DNA of 64,000 nucleotides, from the NCBI GenBank assembly GCA_947496145.1, contig CANMBS010000010.1, forward strand, positions 59,555-123,554, read 5' to 3'. Shown here piece by piece: positions 1-9,310 of the stretch (the first letter of the stretch is position 1; each line of letters starts with the position of its first letter). The DNA comes from an uncultured Pseudovibrio sp. (GTDB lineage: Bacteria > Pseudomonadota > Alphaproteobacteria > Rhizobiales > Stappiaceae). Under the pieces are notes generated by a model. It made no database searches, was not told the origin of the DNA, and saw only the letters and a program-made list of their open reading frames with translations. The position numbers and the translations under genes were made by a program.

Positions 1-2
1 GT

Positions 3-281
3 GCTGCTTTACTCGAAGCTTACCTCGACAGCAGGCTCTCCAACTGGCGTGTAAACTTCGACGCGGATTCCACAGCGGGGCAGCGAGACACGTCTGGCTC
101 GAGCGCTCTGACTGAGAAGGAGGCCTACGAGGTTCTTGGACTTGCGCCGGGAGCCTCCGTGGACGACATCCGCGCGGCGCACCGCAGGTTGATTAAGAGA
201 TTGCACCCCGATAGTGGAGGCTCTGCTTTCCTGGCTTCCAAACTCAACGAGGCGAAGGATAGGCTTCTCAACAGACATTAG
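3..281 (+). CDS. DnaJ-domain protein, 3' end only
   Basis: The frame is open from the left edge of the window to a TAG stop, giving 92 residues of a protein whose start lies outside. The last 60 residues form a J-domain: helix I with EAYEVLGL, then DDIRAAHRRLIKRLHPD with the HPD tripeptide that stimulates Hsp70 ATPase, then a final helix ending LNEAKDRLLNRH. A J-domain at the extreme C-terminus is the layout of Tim14/DjlA-like membrane-anchored proteins in alphaproteobacteria. The membrane part is not visible here. It converges with the carboxypeptidase gene 20 bases downstream. Confidence 0.85.
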   Translation, partial: AALLEAYLDSRLSNWRVNFDADSTAGQRDTSGSSALTEKEAYEVLGLAPGASVDDIRAAHRRLIKRLHPDSGGSAFLASKLNEAKDRLLNRH

Positions 282-301
282 ACTCACCGTGACTTTACGA
301 G

Positions 302-1774
302 TTACTGATAGACGGCATAGCAGGAGTACTTGGCTTTCTTAAGCTGAGCACAAGCATCCCAGGCTGCTGTTTTGGTTTCAAATCCAATGAAGCGGGCACG
401 ATACAGAGTCTGCTTTCTGGATTTTACTGGTTCTGTATAAATGCGCTTGTTGCGCAGGGTTTTCCCGGCTGCTGCACGGGCATTTTCCAGGATCTTGATT
501 GCTTTATCCTGGCTGTCGGTCGCAGAAATCTGGATATGCCAGCCGGAGGTGTCGATGTCCTGTGGCGTCAGGCTGGCGATTTTCTGCTCAATTGGTTTTG
601 ACGAGGCTGCGGGAGCTGTTGCCGGTTGTTGCAGCTTTGCCTTTGAAGATACTGCCGGAGCTGCCAGAGAGTTGGCGATCAGCTGCTTTCCTTGCGCAGA
701 AGTCTGACGCGGTGCTGGAGCTAAAGAATTGGTCTGGCGGTCAAGCATCTTTGCAATGGCATCTGTTGGCTTGGAACCCGGAGTTGCGCTGCTCTGGCTC
801 GCGTAGGCCATAAGTGTTGGCTGGGCTGTGCGTGTTCCGGCTTTTGCAACCGGGATGGCAGGAGCAATCCCCGGGAACTGGTAGCGCTTTTTTGCTCCAG
901 CGTAGAGCATTGGCGTAGTACGGCGACCGCGAGAGGCTTTTGGCAGATACTGGTTGATCAGTTTGACCATCTGCGCGTCACGGCGTTTGCCGGTGCGCCC
1001 GCCCAGTACAACGGCAACAATGTAACGACCATCGCGCTTTACGCTGGTGACAAGGTTGAAGCCTGAGGCGTTGGTGTAGCCGGTTTTGATGCCGTCAACA
1101 CCGCGCACACGGCCCAGCAGTTTGTTGTGGTTGCCCATGCGGCGGCCTGCGTAGGTATAGGAACGGGTGTTAAAGTACTTGTAGTACTTGGGGAACCGGT
1201 CCTGAATGGCGCGTCCGAGCAAAGCCAGATCCGCTGCTGTTGTAACCTGCTTTGAATTTGGCAGGCCATGCGGGTTCTTGAAGATGGTGTTACGCATGCC
1301 AATGGCGCGGGCTGTGCGGGTCATGCGACGCGCGAAAGCGGATTCAGAACCAGAGATGTGTTCTGCAATCACAGTGGAGGCATCATTGGCAGATTTGGTG
1401 ATAAGAGCGAAGATCGCATCTTTTACGCGCAGTTTGCCACCAGCACGCAAGCCGAGTTTGGTGGGTGGGCGACCAGCAGCATAGCGGGAGACCTTCATTT
1501 TACTGTTCAGAGTGAGGCGTCCAGCTTCCAGCTCTTCAAAGAGCACATAAAGTGTCATGATCTTTGTGGTGGAGGCAGGGTAGCGCCGGGCGTTGGCCTT
1601 GCTGGAATACAAGACCTTTCCGGTTTTTGCATCAACAACGATGCCGGCATATTTGGAGTTGGCCTGCGCAACTGACGGAGCTGCCGCAAGTGCCATGGAA
1701 ACGGCAACGATGCCGATAGCTTGTCCTAATGCCTTTTTCAGACGCCCAAATGGCCCAAAATTACGCAGACCCAT
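302..1774 (-). CDS. D-alanyl-D-alanine carboxypeptidase (peptidase S11) with SPOR domain
   Basis: A periplasmic penicillin-binding protein of the DacA/DacF type that trims the terminal D-Ala from peptidoglycan pentapeptides. All three active-site motifs are present: STTK (Ser68 to Lys71), SAN (128-130) and KTG (230-232). A signal peptide runs to about residue 38, ending SVAQA. A Pro/Ala/Gln-rich linker leads to a C-terminal SPOR domain (about 412-490, beginning WHIQISATDSQDKA), which binds denuded glycan strands and would place the enzyme at the septum. I start at ATG 1774. An in-frame TTG at 1795 would add seven residues but has no better ribosome site. It is divergent from the phasin gene. 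Confidence 0.93.
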   Translation of the reverse strand: MGLRNFGPFGRLKKALGQAIGIVAVSMALAAAPSVAQANSKYAGIVVDAKTGKVLYSSKANARRYPASTTKIMTLYVLFEELEAGRLTLNSKMKVSRYAAGRPPTKLGLRAGGKLRVKDAIFALITKSANDASTVIAEHISGSESAFARRMTRTARAIGMRNTIFKNPHGLPNSKQVTTAADLALLGRAIQDRFPKYYKYFNTRSYTYAGRRMGNHNKLLGRVRGVDGIKTGYTNASGFNLVTSVKRDGRYIVAVVLGGRTGKRRDAQMVKLINQYLPKASRGRRTTPMLYAGAKKRYQFPGIAPAIPVAKAGTRTAQPTLMAYASQSSATPGSKPTDAIAKMLDRQTNSLAPAPRQTSAQGKQLIANSLAAPAVSSKAKLQQPATAPAASSKPIEQKIASLTPQDIDTSGWHIQISATDSQDKAIKILENARAAAGKTLRNKRIYTEPVKSRKQTLYRARFIGFETKTAAWDACAQLKKAKYSCYAVYQ

Positions 1775-2063
1775 GTTTTTTCGCCCCGTGAGCAATAATG
1801 GCGTTTTACGCGCTCTGTGCTAACTAAAATGCGGAGTGCTTGCGGAGGGTGTGTTCAGAAAGCCTCAGCTGCCAGAAATGCAGCGCAGGTGGTTCCCTCC
1901 GTTCGCTTCATGCCCAGAATGATGTGATTACGGTTACAATTGTGTAAATGCGCGGAGGCAGTTTGCAAGAAATTTGTAGTTTTCTGTATTTTGTTATTGT
2001 CGCATCTCCGTTTCCCATAGGCATACCCCTGATTTTTCATAATGGTGCACTGCAAAATAAGAG

Positions 2064-2091
2064 TTGACAAAATTTGTGCGGCGCATAATAT
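2064..2091 (+). promoter_or_regulatory. sigma-70 type promoter of the phasin gene
   Basis: TTGACA at 2064-2069 and TAATAT at 2086-2091 are separated by 16 bases. This is one of the best housekeeping-type promoters in the window and would start a leader of roughly 90 bases ahead of the phasin gene. The rest of the 1775-2185 gap shows no other feature. Confidence 0.65.
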
Positions 2092-2185
2092 CCCTACGTG
2101 AAGTTTTTAAGTGAGGCGTTTGCTCCTCGCTAGAGAAATCTAGCCACTGGCATATCAGCATCGCCCAATTGATGAGGGAATTTTG

Positions 2186-2518
2186 ATGGTCACCGGATTT
2201 GAGAATATTCAGAAGCTTGGAAAAGAGAACATGGACGTGGCTATGCAGAGCTTTGGCGCGTTTTCCAAGGGAATGCAGGCAATTTCTGCTGAAGTGGCCG
2301 ACTATTCCAAGAAGTCTATGGAAGAAAGCAGCTCTGCAATTGAAAAGGTTGTAGGCGCGAAGTCTCTTGATAAAGCTATGGAAGCGCAGGCTGAATTCGC
2401 TAAGTCCAGCTATGAGAACATGGTTGGTCAGGCGACGAAAATCGGCGAAATGTATGCTGAAGTGGCTAAGGAAGCTTATAAGCCTTACGAAGGCATGCTC
2501 TCCAAAGCTGCGAAGTAA
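2186..2518 (+). CDS. phasin family protein
   Basis: A 110-residue amphipathic, almost wholly helical protein with the phasin signature: an N-terminal FENIQKLGKENMD segment, a central heptad-like stretch rich in Ala, Glu and Lys, and a tail ending YKPYEGMLSKAAK. Phasins coat polyhydroxyalkanoate granules, and small alphaproteobacterial members of this type often occur without PHA synthesis genes nearby. No PHA genes are in this window. Start is ATG 2186, five bases after GAGGGAA; a TTG three bases earlier is less likely. It has a strong upstream promoter and its own terminator, so it is probably monocistronic and highly expressed. Confidence 0.9.
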   Translation: MVTGFENIQKLGKENMDVAMQSFGAFSKGMQAISAEVADYSKKSMEESSSAIEKVVGAKSLDKAMEAQAEFAKSSYENMVGQATKIGEMYAEVAKEAYKPYEGMLSKAAK

Positions 2519-2543
2519 ACTTCGCCTTTCAAAAATCAGATAG

Positions 2544-2575
2544 AAGGCCCGGCGTGTTATCGTTTCGGGCCTTTT
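2544..2575 (+). terminator. rho-independent terminator of the phasin gene
   Basis: Perfect 8-bp stem AAGGCCCG / CGGGCCTT with a 14-base loop, followed by TTTT, 25 bases after the phasin stop. Confidence 0.85.
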
Positions 2576-3259
2576 ATAGTTTTATTGAGTCTTCTTGCAA
2601 AGTATACGCGCTGTTTTTTCATTGATGCGCAGCTTGCGCTTCTTTTTTATGACCACATATTTTCTATAGCTATGTGTCTTAACTGCTTGTTTTTGGTGCA
2701 GTACAATCTCATGTCCGTAAAAGAGACTTTCAAATCATTGTGATTGTGCCAGAACCGAGGCAGTCTGAAACGCTTCATCTCCGGTTTTAGTAAGTAAGGC
2801 GCGGGTTACGCGAGGAGCGGTGTTACATCCTTCGGGTAGTCCTGTTGTTTCTTGCAGAATTTGGTTTGCATTTTTGCGCGTGCTCGGGGAATAATTGGTT
2901 CTGAAGAATTTTGAGAAGCAGGCAATCCTGCATCTTTAAGTGTATGATTATGCAGAAATATTGCGTAATGTTTGATGATGCCGGGTGTATGCCTCAATAC
3001 TTGCATATACTCTGTTTATGACAGGCAACTGAATGTTGCAGTGAGAGAGTGAATGACTGACCAGCGACAGCAAATGAGTAATCTCAGGGGAGATAACTTT
3101 ATTTTTCCAGTCTATAATGAAACACGAAATGATATTTTGTTTCATTTTTCTGGGGCTGTTGGTGTGCCCTATGAAAATGCATATCCCTTGAATTCGCAGG
3201 GGGTACGTTTAAATACTATAAAGTCCTCTGCGTTATACATGGAGGGACAAAGAGAAGTT
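2576..3259. other. intergenic region between phasin and clpS
   Basis: About 680 bases of AT-rich sequence. It holds only short open frames without ribosome sites. The frame of clpS extends upstream to about 3053, but that extension (residues such as [13 protein letters not shown]) does not resemble a ClpS N-terminus. I see no convincing promoter hexamers here, although the clpS-clpA promoter must lie in this stretch. Confidence 0.5.
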
Positions 3260-3589
3260 ATGAGCAGCGATTTCGACCCGGATAATGATGATGATGGCGG
3301 GACGATAACCGTTACCAAGCCGAAGCCGAAAACCAAAAGGCCAAGTTTGTATCGCGTGCTGCTGCTCAATGATGATTATACGCCGATGGAGTTCGTGATC
3401 CACGTGGTGGAGCGGTTCTTTCACAAAGACCGTGAGGACGCGACGCAGATTATGCTCCATGTCCATCATCATGGCGTAGGGGAGTGTGGAGTCTTCACCT
3501 ATGAAGTGGCCGAGACCAAGGTCACACAAGTAATGGATTTCGCCCGAAAACACCAACATCCATTGCAATGTGTAATGGAGAAAAAGTAA
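3260..3589 (+). CDS. clpS: ATP-dependent Clp protease adaptor ClpS
   Basis: ClpS delivers N-degron substrates to ClpA. The 109-residue product has an acidic, disordered N-terminal tail ([12 protein letters not shown]), needed in ClpS for handing substrate to ClpA. The folded core follows with [16 protein letters not shown] (Asn/Asp/Asp of the N-terminal-residue pocket) and [21 protein letters not shown]. Start is ATG 3260, preceded by AGAGAAG; the in-frame ATG at 3239 has no ribosome site. clpA begins 12 bases after the stop, so the two are cotranscribed. Core length and motifs are normal for the family. Confidence 0.96.
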   Translation: MSSDFDPDNDDDGGTITVTKPKPKTKRPSLYRVLLLNDDYTPMEFVIHVVERFFHKDREDATQIMLHVHHHGVGECGVFTYEVAETKVTQVMDFARKHQHPLQCVMEKK

Positions 3590-3601
3590 TAGGGGGCGCC
3601 T

Positions 3602-6058
3602 GTGCCGTCATTTTCTCGCAGTCTGGAGAAAGCTCTCCATCAAGCTTTGGCGTTTGCGAATGAGCGCCATCAGGAATATGCGACTCTGGAGCATCTTCTG
3701 CTTTCATTGATTGATGATCAGGATGCTGCTGCAGTGATGCGTGCATGCAATGTGGATCTCGATCAACTGCGAAAAAGCATTGTTGAATATATTGATACTG
3801 AACTAGAAAACCTCGTTGTTGACGGGGATGATGATTCCAAACCAACTGCCGGTTTCCAGCGCGTTATTCAGCGAGCTGTTATACATGTCCAGTCTTCAGG
3901 CCGCGAAGAGGTGACTGGTGCCAACGTTCTGGTTGCCATTTTTGCTGAGCGTGAAAGCCATGCGGCTTACTTCCTGCAAGAACAGGAAATGACGCGCTAT
4001 GATGCTGTAAACTATATCTCCCATGGAATTGCAAAGCGGGCGGGTTTGTCTGAACCGCGGCGTGTGCGCGGCGTGGATGAGGAATCTGACAGTGGCGCGA
4101 GCAATACGCCAGGTACTGGTATGCCGCAGCCTCCACCTGGCGGCGCGAATGACCAGACCAAGCGAAAAACAGAGGCTCTTGAGGCTTATTGTCAGAACCT
4201 GAATGACAAAGCGTTTTCCGGTAAAATTGATCCGCTGATCGGGCGTGAGAAAGAGATTTCACGGACCATTCAGATTCTATGCCGCCGTGCCAAGAACAAT
4301 CCGCTTTATGTGGGTGATCCGGGTGTCGGCAAGACAGCAATTGCGGAAGGACTTGCACGCCGCATCGTTGTTGGTGATGTGCCGGAGGTGCTGAAGAGTG
4401 CAACCATCTTTGCACTGGATATGGGCTCTCTGCTTGCAGGTACCCGGTATCGCGGTGACTTTGAGGAACGTCTGAAGCAGGTCGTGAAGGAAATCGAAGA
4501 TTATCCGGGTGCGATCATGTTTATCGATGAGATCCATACGGTGATTGGTGCAGGTGCGACTTCTGGTGGTGCGATGGATGCGTCGAACTTGCTGAAGCCT
4601 GCGCTGGCTTCAGGTACAATCCGTTGTATCGGTTCCACCACATACAAAGAGTATCGCCAGTTCTTCGAAAAAGACCGTGCGCTGGTGCGCCGCTTCCAGA
4701 AAGTGGATGTGAACGAGCCTACCATTCCGGATGCGATTGAAATCCTTAAAGGTTTGAAACCGTACTTTGAGGACTTCCATAACATTAAGTACACCAATGA
4801 TGCGATCAGGGCTGCTGTTGAGCTGTCGTCGCGCTATCTATCCGACCGGAAGCTGCCGGATAAAGCAATTGATGTGATTGACGAATCTGGTGCCTCGCAG
4901 ATGTTGTTGCCCGAAGGCAAACGTCGCAAGACCATTGGCCTGAAAGAAATTGAAGCAACCATTGCAACCATGGCCCGCATTCCGCCGAAGTCTGTCTCCA
5001 AGGATGATGCGGAAGTTCTGTCCAATCTGAAAGACAGCCTGAAGCGTGTTGTTTATGGTCAGGACCTTGCGATTGAAGCGTTGTCTGCATCCATTAAACT
5101 GGCCCGTGCCGGTTTGCGTGAGCCGGACAAGCCAATCGGGTCCTATCTGTTCTCCGGCCCAACCGGGGTTGGTAAGACAGAAGTTGCCCGCCAGCTGGCG
5201 TCTACGCTGGGTGTTGAGCTGATCCGCTTTGATATGTCTGAATACATGGAGCGGCATACGGTTTCTCGCCTGATTGGTGCGCCTCCAGGTTACGTGGGCT
5301 TTGATCAGGGCGGCTTGTTGACGGATGCTGTTGATCAGCACCCTCACTGCGTGCTGTTGCTGGATGAGATCGAGAAGGCACATCCTGACCTGTTCAATAT
5401 TTTGTTGCAGGTGATGGATCACGGCAAGCTGACCGACCACAATGGTAAATCTGTCGATTTTCGTAATGTGATCCTGATCATGACCACCAATGCCGGGGCG
5501 GCTGATCTGGCGAAAGCTCCAATCGGCTTTAACCGCATTGATCGTGACGGCGATGATATGGATGTAATCAACAAGATGTTTACGCCGGAGTTCCGGAACC
5601 GTCTTGATGCAATCATTCCATTCGCGAATCTGGACAACGAAGTTATCCATCGTGTGGTCGAGAAGTTCGTTATGCAGCTGGAAGCTCAGCTTGCAGAGCG
5701 TAACGTGACCTTTGAACTGACACCTGAAGCTGTGGTCTGGCTTTCTGAGAAAGGCTACGACAGGTTGATGGGTGCACGTCCGCTGGGCCGTGTTATTCAG
5801 GAGCACATCAAAAAGCCGCTGGCGGATGAGGTTCTGTTCGGCAAACTTCAGAAGGGGGGGACTGTTAAGGTTTCCGTTTCTGAAGACCTTGAAGGCCTGC
5901 TGTTAGAAAGCGTTGAGGACCGGCCAGCTCCTAAAGCGAAGACTACCAGGAAGAAACCTGTTGCCAAAGGTAAAGGTAAGTCAGTTGTTCCGAAAACTGG
6001 TCGTGGTGCGGGAGCCACCAAGCGTGGTGATGTTCCCGGAATTCCAATTGCGGATTAA
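3602..6058 (+). CDS. clpA: ATP-dependent Clp protease ATP-binding subunit ClpA
   Basis: An AAA+ unfoldase that feeds proteins to ClpP. Layout: Clp-N double repeat (about 1-150), an acidic Pro/Gly-rich linker, AAA module 1 with Walker A GDPGVGKT (about 238) and Walker B MFIDEIH, and AAA module 2 with GPTGVGKT (about 519) and [13 protein letters not shown]. The GTG start at 3602 has AGGGGG eight bases upstream. At 818 residues it is longer than E. coli ClpA (758). The extra length is a basic tail of about 60 residues ([14 protein letters not shown] and on), which is not part of the AAA+ fold. The IGL-type ClpP-docking loop should sit in module 2; I did not locate it with certainty. Confidence 0.97.
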   Translation: MPSFSRSLEKALHQALAFANERHQEYATLEHLLLSLIDDQDAAAVMRACNVDLDQLRKSIVEYIDTELENLVVDGDDDSKPTAGFQRVIQRAVIHVQSSGREEVTGANVLVAIFAERESHAAYFLQEQEMTRYDAVNYISHGIAKRAGLSEPRRVRGVDEESDSGASNTPGTGMPQPPPGGANDQTKRKTEALEAYCQNLNDKAFSGKIDPLIGREKEISRTIQILCRRAKNNPLYVGDPGVGKTAIAEGLARRIVVGDVPEVLKSATIFALDMGSLLAGTRYRGDFEERLKQVVKEIEDYPGAIMFIDEIHTVIGAGATSGGAMDASNLLKPALASGTIRCIGSTTYKEYRQFFEKDRALVRRFQKVDVNEPTIPDAIEILKGLKPYFEDFHNIKYTNDAIRAAVELSSRYLSDRKLPDKAIDVIDESGASQMLLPEGKRRKTIGLKEIEATIATMARIPPKSVSKDDAEVLSNLKDSLKRVVYGQDLAIEALSASIKLARAGLREPDKPIGSYLFSGPTGVGKTEVARQLASTLGVELIRFDMSEYMERHTVSRLIGAPPGYVGFDQGGLLTDAVDQHPHCVLLLDEIEKAHPDLFNILLQVMDHGKLTDHNGKSVDFRNVILIMTTNAGAADLAKAPIGFNRIDRDGDDMDVINKMFTPEFRNRLDAIIPFANLDNEVIHRVVEKFVMQLEAQLAERNVTFELTPEAVVWLSEKGYDRLMGARPLGRVIQEHIKKPLADEVLFGKLQKGGTVKVSVSEDLEGLLLESVEDRPAPKAKTTRKKPVAKGKGKSVVPKTGRGAGATKRGDVPGIPIAD

Positions 6059-6080
6059 AGATAAAGAAGTCATGAGAAAA

Positions 6081-6109
6081 AAGCCGAAGCATTTGCTTCG
6101 GCTTTTTTG
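6081..6109 (+). terminator. rho-independent terminator of clpS-clpA
   Basis: Perfect 10-bp stem AAGCCGAAGC / GCTTCGGCTT with loop ATTT, followed by a run of T, 23 bases after the clpA stop. Confidence 0.9.
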
Positions 6110-6292
6110 TATGGTGGATTACGTAGTGCGGCGTTGGGCCTTCTGGTGCTGTTTGCTTCTCCCCATAAGCGGTCTGTGGTTTAACTGAGTTTTCCGGCCT
6201 GCTTTAGTTCTTGTTTTTGCGCATCTATCCTGAAAACATCAATTTAAGGAGGATGCGCTTTAACTCTCGTTTGAGGGTTTTTGAGTTCCTAG

Positions 6293-7057
6293 ATGTCCAG
6301 TTCAGATACACATGTTGAGGAAGGTAACGAGCCTTCTGAGTTTGAGGGAAATGCCTATTGGTTTCGGCAGGGTGCAAAGGCGACCTTCTGTCTTCCGACT
6401 TTTATTTTGATGATGGCTTTCATAGGCTTTACATCGCTTGCGCATGAAGTTGGGCTGACGCTTGTTGAAGTACTGCTGATGACCCTTTTTATGTGGGCTT
6501 TGCCAAGTATTGTTGTGCTCACTGGTGCGATGAGTGTCGGGACCGGGTTGATCCCCGCTGCGATTGCGGTTGCGCTTTCTGCTGTGCGTTTAATGCCCAT
6601 GACGGTCGCTCTTATGCCGGTGCTACGGGATGAAAAGCGGACAAAGACCTGGCATATGCTGGTCGCCTCTCATTTTGTTGCGGTAACGGCCTGGGTGTTT
6701 GCCATGCGCAATCTACCGGGCATGCCACGCGCTGCGCGGCTGCCGTTTTTTGCTGGCTTTGGGGCTACTGTGCACGGGGTTGTGTTGTGCTCAACGACGC
6801 TTTCATACATGGCGCTACCTGCTATTGAGGGACCTGTTGCAGCAGGTCTTGTGTTGCTGACGCCGATCTACTTCATGTTTTCCATGTATCAGGCGTCACG
6901 GACCAGTGGTGATAAGGCTGCTTTGATTCTGGGGCTTATTCTCGGGCCAGTGTTTTACTATTTCTTTCCGGGGGCAGATTTGCTGCTGACGGGTTTTGTC
7001 GGTGGAACGGTCGCTTTTGTGGGATGGTTGTTTGCAACACGGAGGGCTGAGCTGTGA
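6293..7057 (+). CDS. AzlC family branched-chain amino acid exporter subunit
   Basis: A 254-residue integral membrane protein with about seven hydrophobic segments and the AzlC pattern: FRQGAKATFCLPTF near the N-terminus, then LTGAMSVGTGLIPAAIAVALSAVRLMPM and MLVASHFVAV. AzlC and AzlD together form an exporter of branched-chain amino acids or analogues. The frame has a stop immediately before ATG 6293, so this is the first possible start. The nearest strong ribosome site (AAGGAGG, 6246-6252) lies 40 bases away and instead abuts a 21-codon upstream frame. The next gene overlaps by four bases (GTGA). Confidence 0.85.
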   Translation: MSSSDTHVEEGNEPSEFEGNAYWFRQGAKATFCLPTFILMMAFIGFTSLAHEVGLTLVEVLLMTLFMWALPSIVVLTGAMSVGTGLIPAAIAVALSAVRLMPMTVALMPVLRDEKRTKTWHMLVASHFVAVTAWVFAMRNLPGMPRAARLPFFAGFGATVHGVVLCSTTLSYMALPAIEGPVAAGLVLLTPIYFMFSMYQASRTSGDKAALILGLILGPVFYYFFPGADLLLTGFVGGTVAFVGWLFATRRAEL

Positions 7058-7401
7058 GCGAGGTTTATGGCAGCTGGTACTGGCCTTACGTAATGATTCT
7101 CATCGCTGGCTTTCTTGCGACTGAGTGCTGGCGCTGGTTTGGGGTGCTTGCAGCGGGCAAGCTACGCGAAGATAGCCTGATTTTTGCATGGGTGCGTGCA
7201 GTGGCGACGGCGCTGATCGCCGGTATCATTGCCCGGCTGATTCTGTTTCCCGATGGCGTACTTGGGGATGTACCAATCTGGTTGCGAGTTGCGGCAGTGA
7301 TGGGCGGAGTGCTTGGATACAAGCTCTCGAATGACCGGCTGGTGGCGGGAATCCTTACAGCTGAGTTCGTGCTAATTAGCGGCTGGGCCTTTTTAATTTA
7401 G
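7054..7401 (+). CDS. AzlD family protein, partner of AzlC
   Basis: A 115-residue protein with four hydrophobic segments, matching the small AzlD subunit (ILIAGFLATECWRWFGVLA, then LRVAAVMGGVLGYKL). It starts with GTG inside the azlC stop codon region, so translation is coupled and 1:1 assembly is likely. No terminator is obvious after it. The following 176-base gap contains TTGACA at 7468-7473 but no acceptable -10 partner. Confidence 0.82.
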   Translation: MSEVYGSWYWPYVMILIAGFLATECWRWFGVLAAGKLREDSLIFAWVRAVATALIAGIIARLILFPDGVLGDVPIWLRVAAVMGGVLGYKLSNDRLVAGILTAEFVLISGWAFLI

Positions 7402-7577
7402 AAAATTTGCATAATGATTGATTACAAGCATTGTCGTTGCTAATCCCGCTGTTTACCATGGGTAAAGTTGACACTGGGTTTAGTCCTGTTCAGGCATCTG
7501 ATGCAGAGTTAGTTGAAGTGTGCTTCCCTCATTCATGGGTAAATGAGGGTGCGGGTGTGAGTAGAGAGGGATAAGCA

Positions 7578-8375
7578 ATGGCTTACATTGCATTGAATGA
7601 GCATACAGTGTGTGACGAACACATATGTTGTGCGATTTCAGACAAGAAATGTGCTCAGGGATATGAGTTGAAGAAGGAGTGGCTTCAGCAGCAATTTTCT
7701 TCCGGCTATCAGTTTATTCGTCTAAATGAACGCGCAAAAGTATTTATCGAATTTGGTCCTGCAGAAGCTGCCTGGGCACCAGTGGTTGCTCCGGGATATT
7801 TTCTGATAAATTGCATGTGGGCCTCTGGGAAATATAAGGGGCAGGGGCACGGCAAAGCTCTTTTGATGAAGGCGGTTGAAGCTGCGAAGCAGGCCGATGC
7901 CAACGGGTTGGTTACTGTTGCCGGGGCTAAGAAGCTGCCGTTTCTTTCTGACGGCGCATGGTTCAAGCGACAGGGGTTTGAGATATGTGATGTCTCACCT
8001 GATGGGATTGAGCTGTTGCAGCTCAGGCTGTCTGATAAAAATACGGTTGATGCCGGATTTGCGAAAACGGTGCAACAGGTCACCGCGCCGCGCGACGAGG
8101 GGCTGGTGGCCTATTATTCAAACCGTTGCCCGTTTACTGATTATCATGTGACGCAGGGGCTTAAGAGTATTGCTCAGCAACGCGGACTGCCGCTCAAGAT
8201 CGTGCATCTGGATAGTCTGGAAAAGGCGCAGAGTGCACCAACACCAGCAACAATTTTCTCATTGTACTGGAGTGGTAAACTGGTCACTACAGACCTTTCT
8301 GTGTGTATGGAAAAAGGCTTTGACCGGATCATGCAAAAGACACTTCATAATGAAGCCGTGCTTGGTCATGCATAG
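7578..8375 (+). CDS. GNAT N-acetyltransferase with C-terminal YoaP domain
   Basis: 265 residues. The N-terminal two thirds form a GNAT fold, with the acetyl-CoA loop at GKYKGQGHGKALLMKA (about residues 78-93). The C-terminal part, about residues 165-255 (VAYYSNRCPFTDYH onward), is the YoaP domain, a thioredoxin-like module usually fused to this acetyltransferase. Six cysteines lie in or near the N-terminal 85 residues and the C-terminal domain; C-P-F-T-D-Y may be redox- or metal-related. The substrate is unknown. Ribosome site GAGAGGGA lies eight bases before the ATG. The gene stands alone. Confidence 0.8.
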   Translation: MAYIALNEHTVCDEHICCAISDKKCAQGYELKKEWLQQQFSSGYQFIRLNERAKVFIEFGPAEAAWAPVVAPGYFLINCMWASGKYKGQGHGKALLMKAVEAAKQADANGLVTVAGAKKLPFLSDGAWFKRQGFEICDVSPDGIELLQLRLSDKNTVDAGFAKTVQQVTAPRDEGLVAYYSNRCPFTDYHVTQGLKSIAQQRGLPLKIVHLDSLEKAQSAPTPATIFSLYWSGKLVTTDLSVCMEKGFDRIMQKTLHNEAVLGHA

Positions 8376-8418
8376 TTATTTCTGGTGAAATGAATATGTG
8401 CGCTGGCCATGTGCGACG

Positions 8419-8510
8419 TGAGAGACTGATTCAGTTTTCTTTTCTAATAACTTGTTTTAACTGAGTATTCAGATTTGCTGTAGGTGATTGTTTCAAGTGA
8501 ATCAAATTTG
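8419..8510. repeat. GATTCA/TGAATC palindromic repeat, copy C
   Basis: An intergenic copy with outer arms matching the copy at 10388-10440: CTGATTCAGTTTT at one end and TGATTGTTTCAAGTGAATC at the other. It is expanded in the middle by roughly 35-40 bases. Both arms contain GANTC, the recognition sequence of the CcrM cell-cycle methyltransferase of alphaproteobacteria. Confidence 0.6.
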
Positions 8511-8545
8511 CCCTGCGCGTCTTTAAAATGAGGCGCAGGGTTGTT
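8511..8545. terminator. bidirectional terminator between convergent genes
   Basis: Perfect 8-bp stem CCCTGCGC (8511-8518) / GCGCAGGG (8533-8540) followed by TTGTTT. It lies between the ends of the GNAT gene and the HIT gene. The T-tract is imperfect. Confidence 0.5.
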
Positions 8546-8558
8546 TCCTGTGAAATGA

Positions 8559-8996
8559 TCAGACCTGAGCAGCGATGGTGCTGCGAATTTTTTCTGCATT
8601 AGCTTTGAGGATTTCACTGTCCGCCATTTCGCCAGTGTGCGGCTGAAGTGGTACGCCTTCCGTGCGTGGGATGACGTGAAAGTGGGTGTGGAACACCATC
8701 TGCCCGCCAGCGCCCTCGTTGAACTGATGGATAGTGATACCGTCTGCGGAGAAGGCTTCCTTAAGGATGCGCGCCATTTTCTGAGCGGTCATAATAACAT
8801 TAGTAAGATCGGTTGGCTCGATGTCTAGAATGTTACGGGAGCCATTCTTAGGCAGGACGAGTACGTGACCATCTGCGCGTGGCATGATGTCCATGATAAC
8901 AACAGTGTTTTCGTCTTCATATACGGTTTCTGAGGGCAGTTCGCCGCGCAGAATCTTAGCAAAGATGTTCTGTGTATCGTAGGATGGACTGGTCAT
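8559..8996 (-). CDS. HIT family nucleotide hydrolase (HINT-like)
   Basis: 145 residues. The histidine triad is seen as FHTHFHVIPR near residue 105, with the upstream NIFAKILRGELPSETVYEDE and the core VLVLPKNGSRNILD typical of HINT-branch phosphoramidases, which cleave adenosine phosphoramidates. Ribosome site AAGAGGATA sits five bases before ATG 8996. It lies downstream of the RidA-GDPD-COG3146 group but is separated by 310 bases. Confidence 0.93.
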   Translation of the reverse strand: MTSPSYDTQNIFAKILRGELPSETVYEDENTVVIMDIMPRADGHVLVLPKNGSRNILDIEPTDLTNVIMTAQKMARILKEAFSADGITIHQFNEGAGGQMVFHTHFHVIPRTEGVPLQPHTGEMADSEILKANAEKIRSTIAAQV

Positions 8997-9232
8997 TGTG
9001 ATATCCTCTTAAAACTCTCAATCAACACTTCAAGCATGCTCCCTTTAGCTTTGTAGCTCAGGGGCTTTTATCTGTAGTCATTCCTTTTACATATCCTTTA
9101 TGGCGGGTCGAGCCTCTCAAGGATATGCCTGATAGATTTCGACGAATAAGACTACAGCAGAATCATCCTTTGGCCTAAAGACAGTTTTGCTGTGGCGGGA
9201 TGAGAGGGTAAAGGTACGCGGCGTGAGGTACT

Positions 9233-9310
9233 TAAGAAACTGATTCAACCTGAAGTAAAACTGTGAGTCTCTTCAGGTGTTTGTATTGGGTTTTTGAGGA
9301 AGTGATTCAG
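9233..9310. repeat. GATTCA/TGAATC palindromic repeat, copy B
   Basis: A degenerate copy: AAGAAACTGATTCA at 9233-9246 and TTTTTGAGGAAGTGATTCAGGTG at the other end match copy A at 10388-10440. It contains an internal perfect 8-bp hairpin ACCTGAAG (9248-9255) / CTTCAGGT (9271-9278). The stop codon of the COG3146 gene (9307-9309) lies inside it, so the element seems to have set the end of that gene. It carries three GANTC sites. Confidence 0.5.

Noticed and set aside
3053..3259. Longer clpS with an N-terminal extension
   Set aside because: The extra residues do not fit ClpS and the ribosome site supports ATG 3260.
7468..7496. Promoter with TTGACA before the GNAT-YoaP gene
   Set aside because: No acceptable -10 hexamer at the right spacing.
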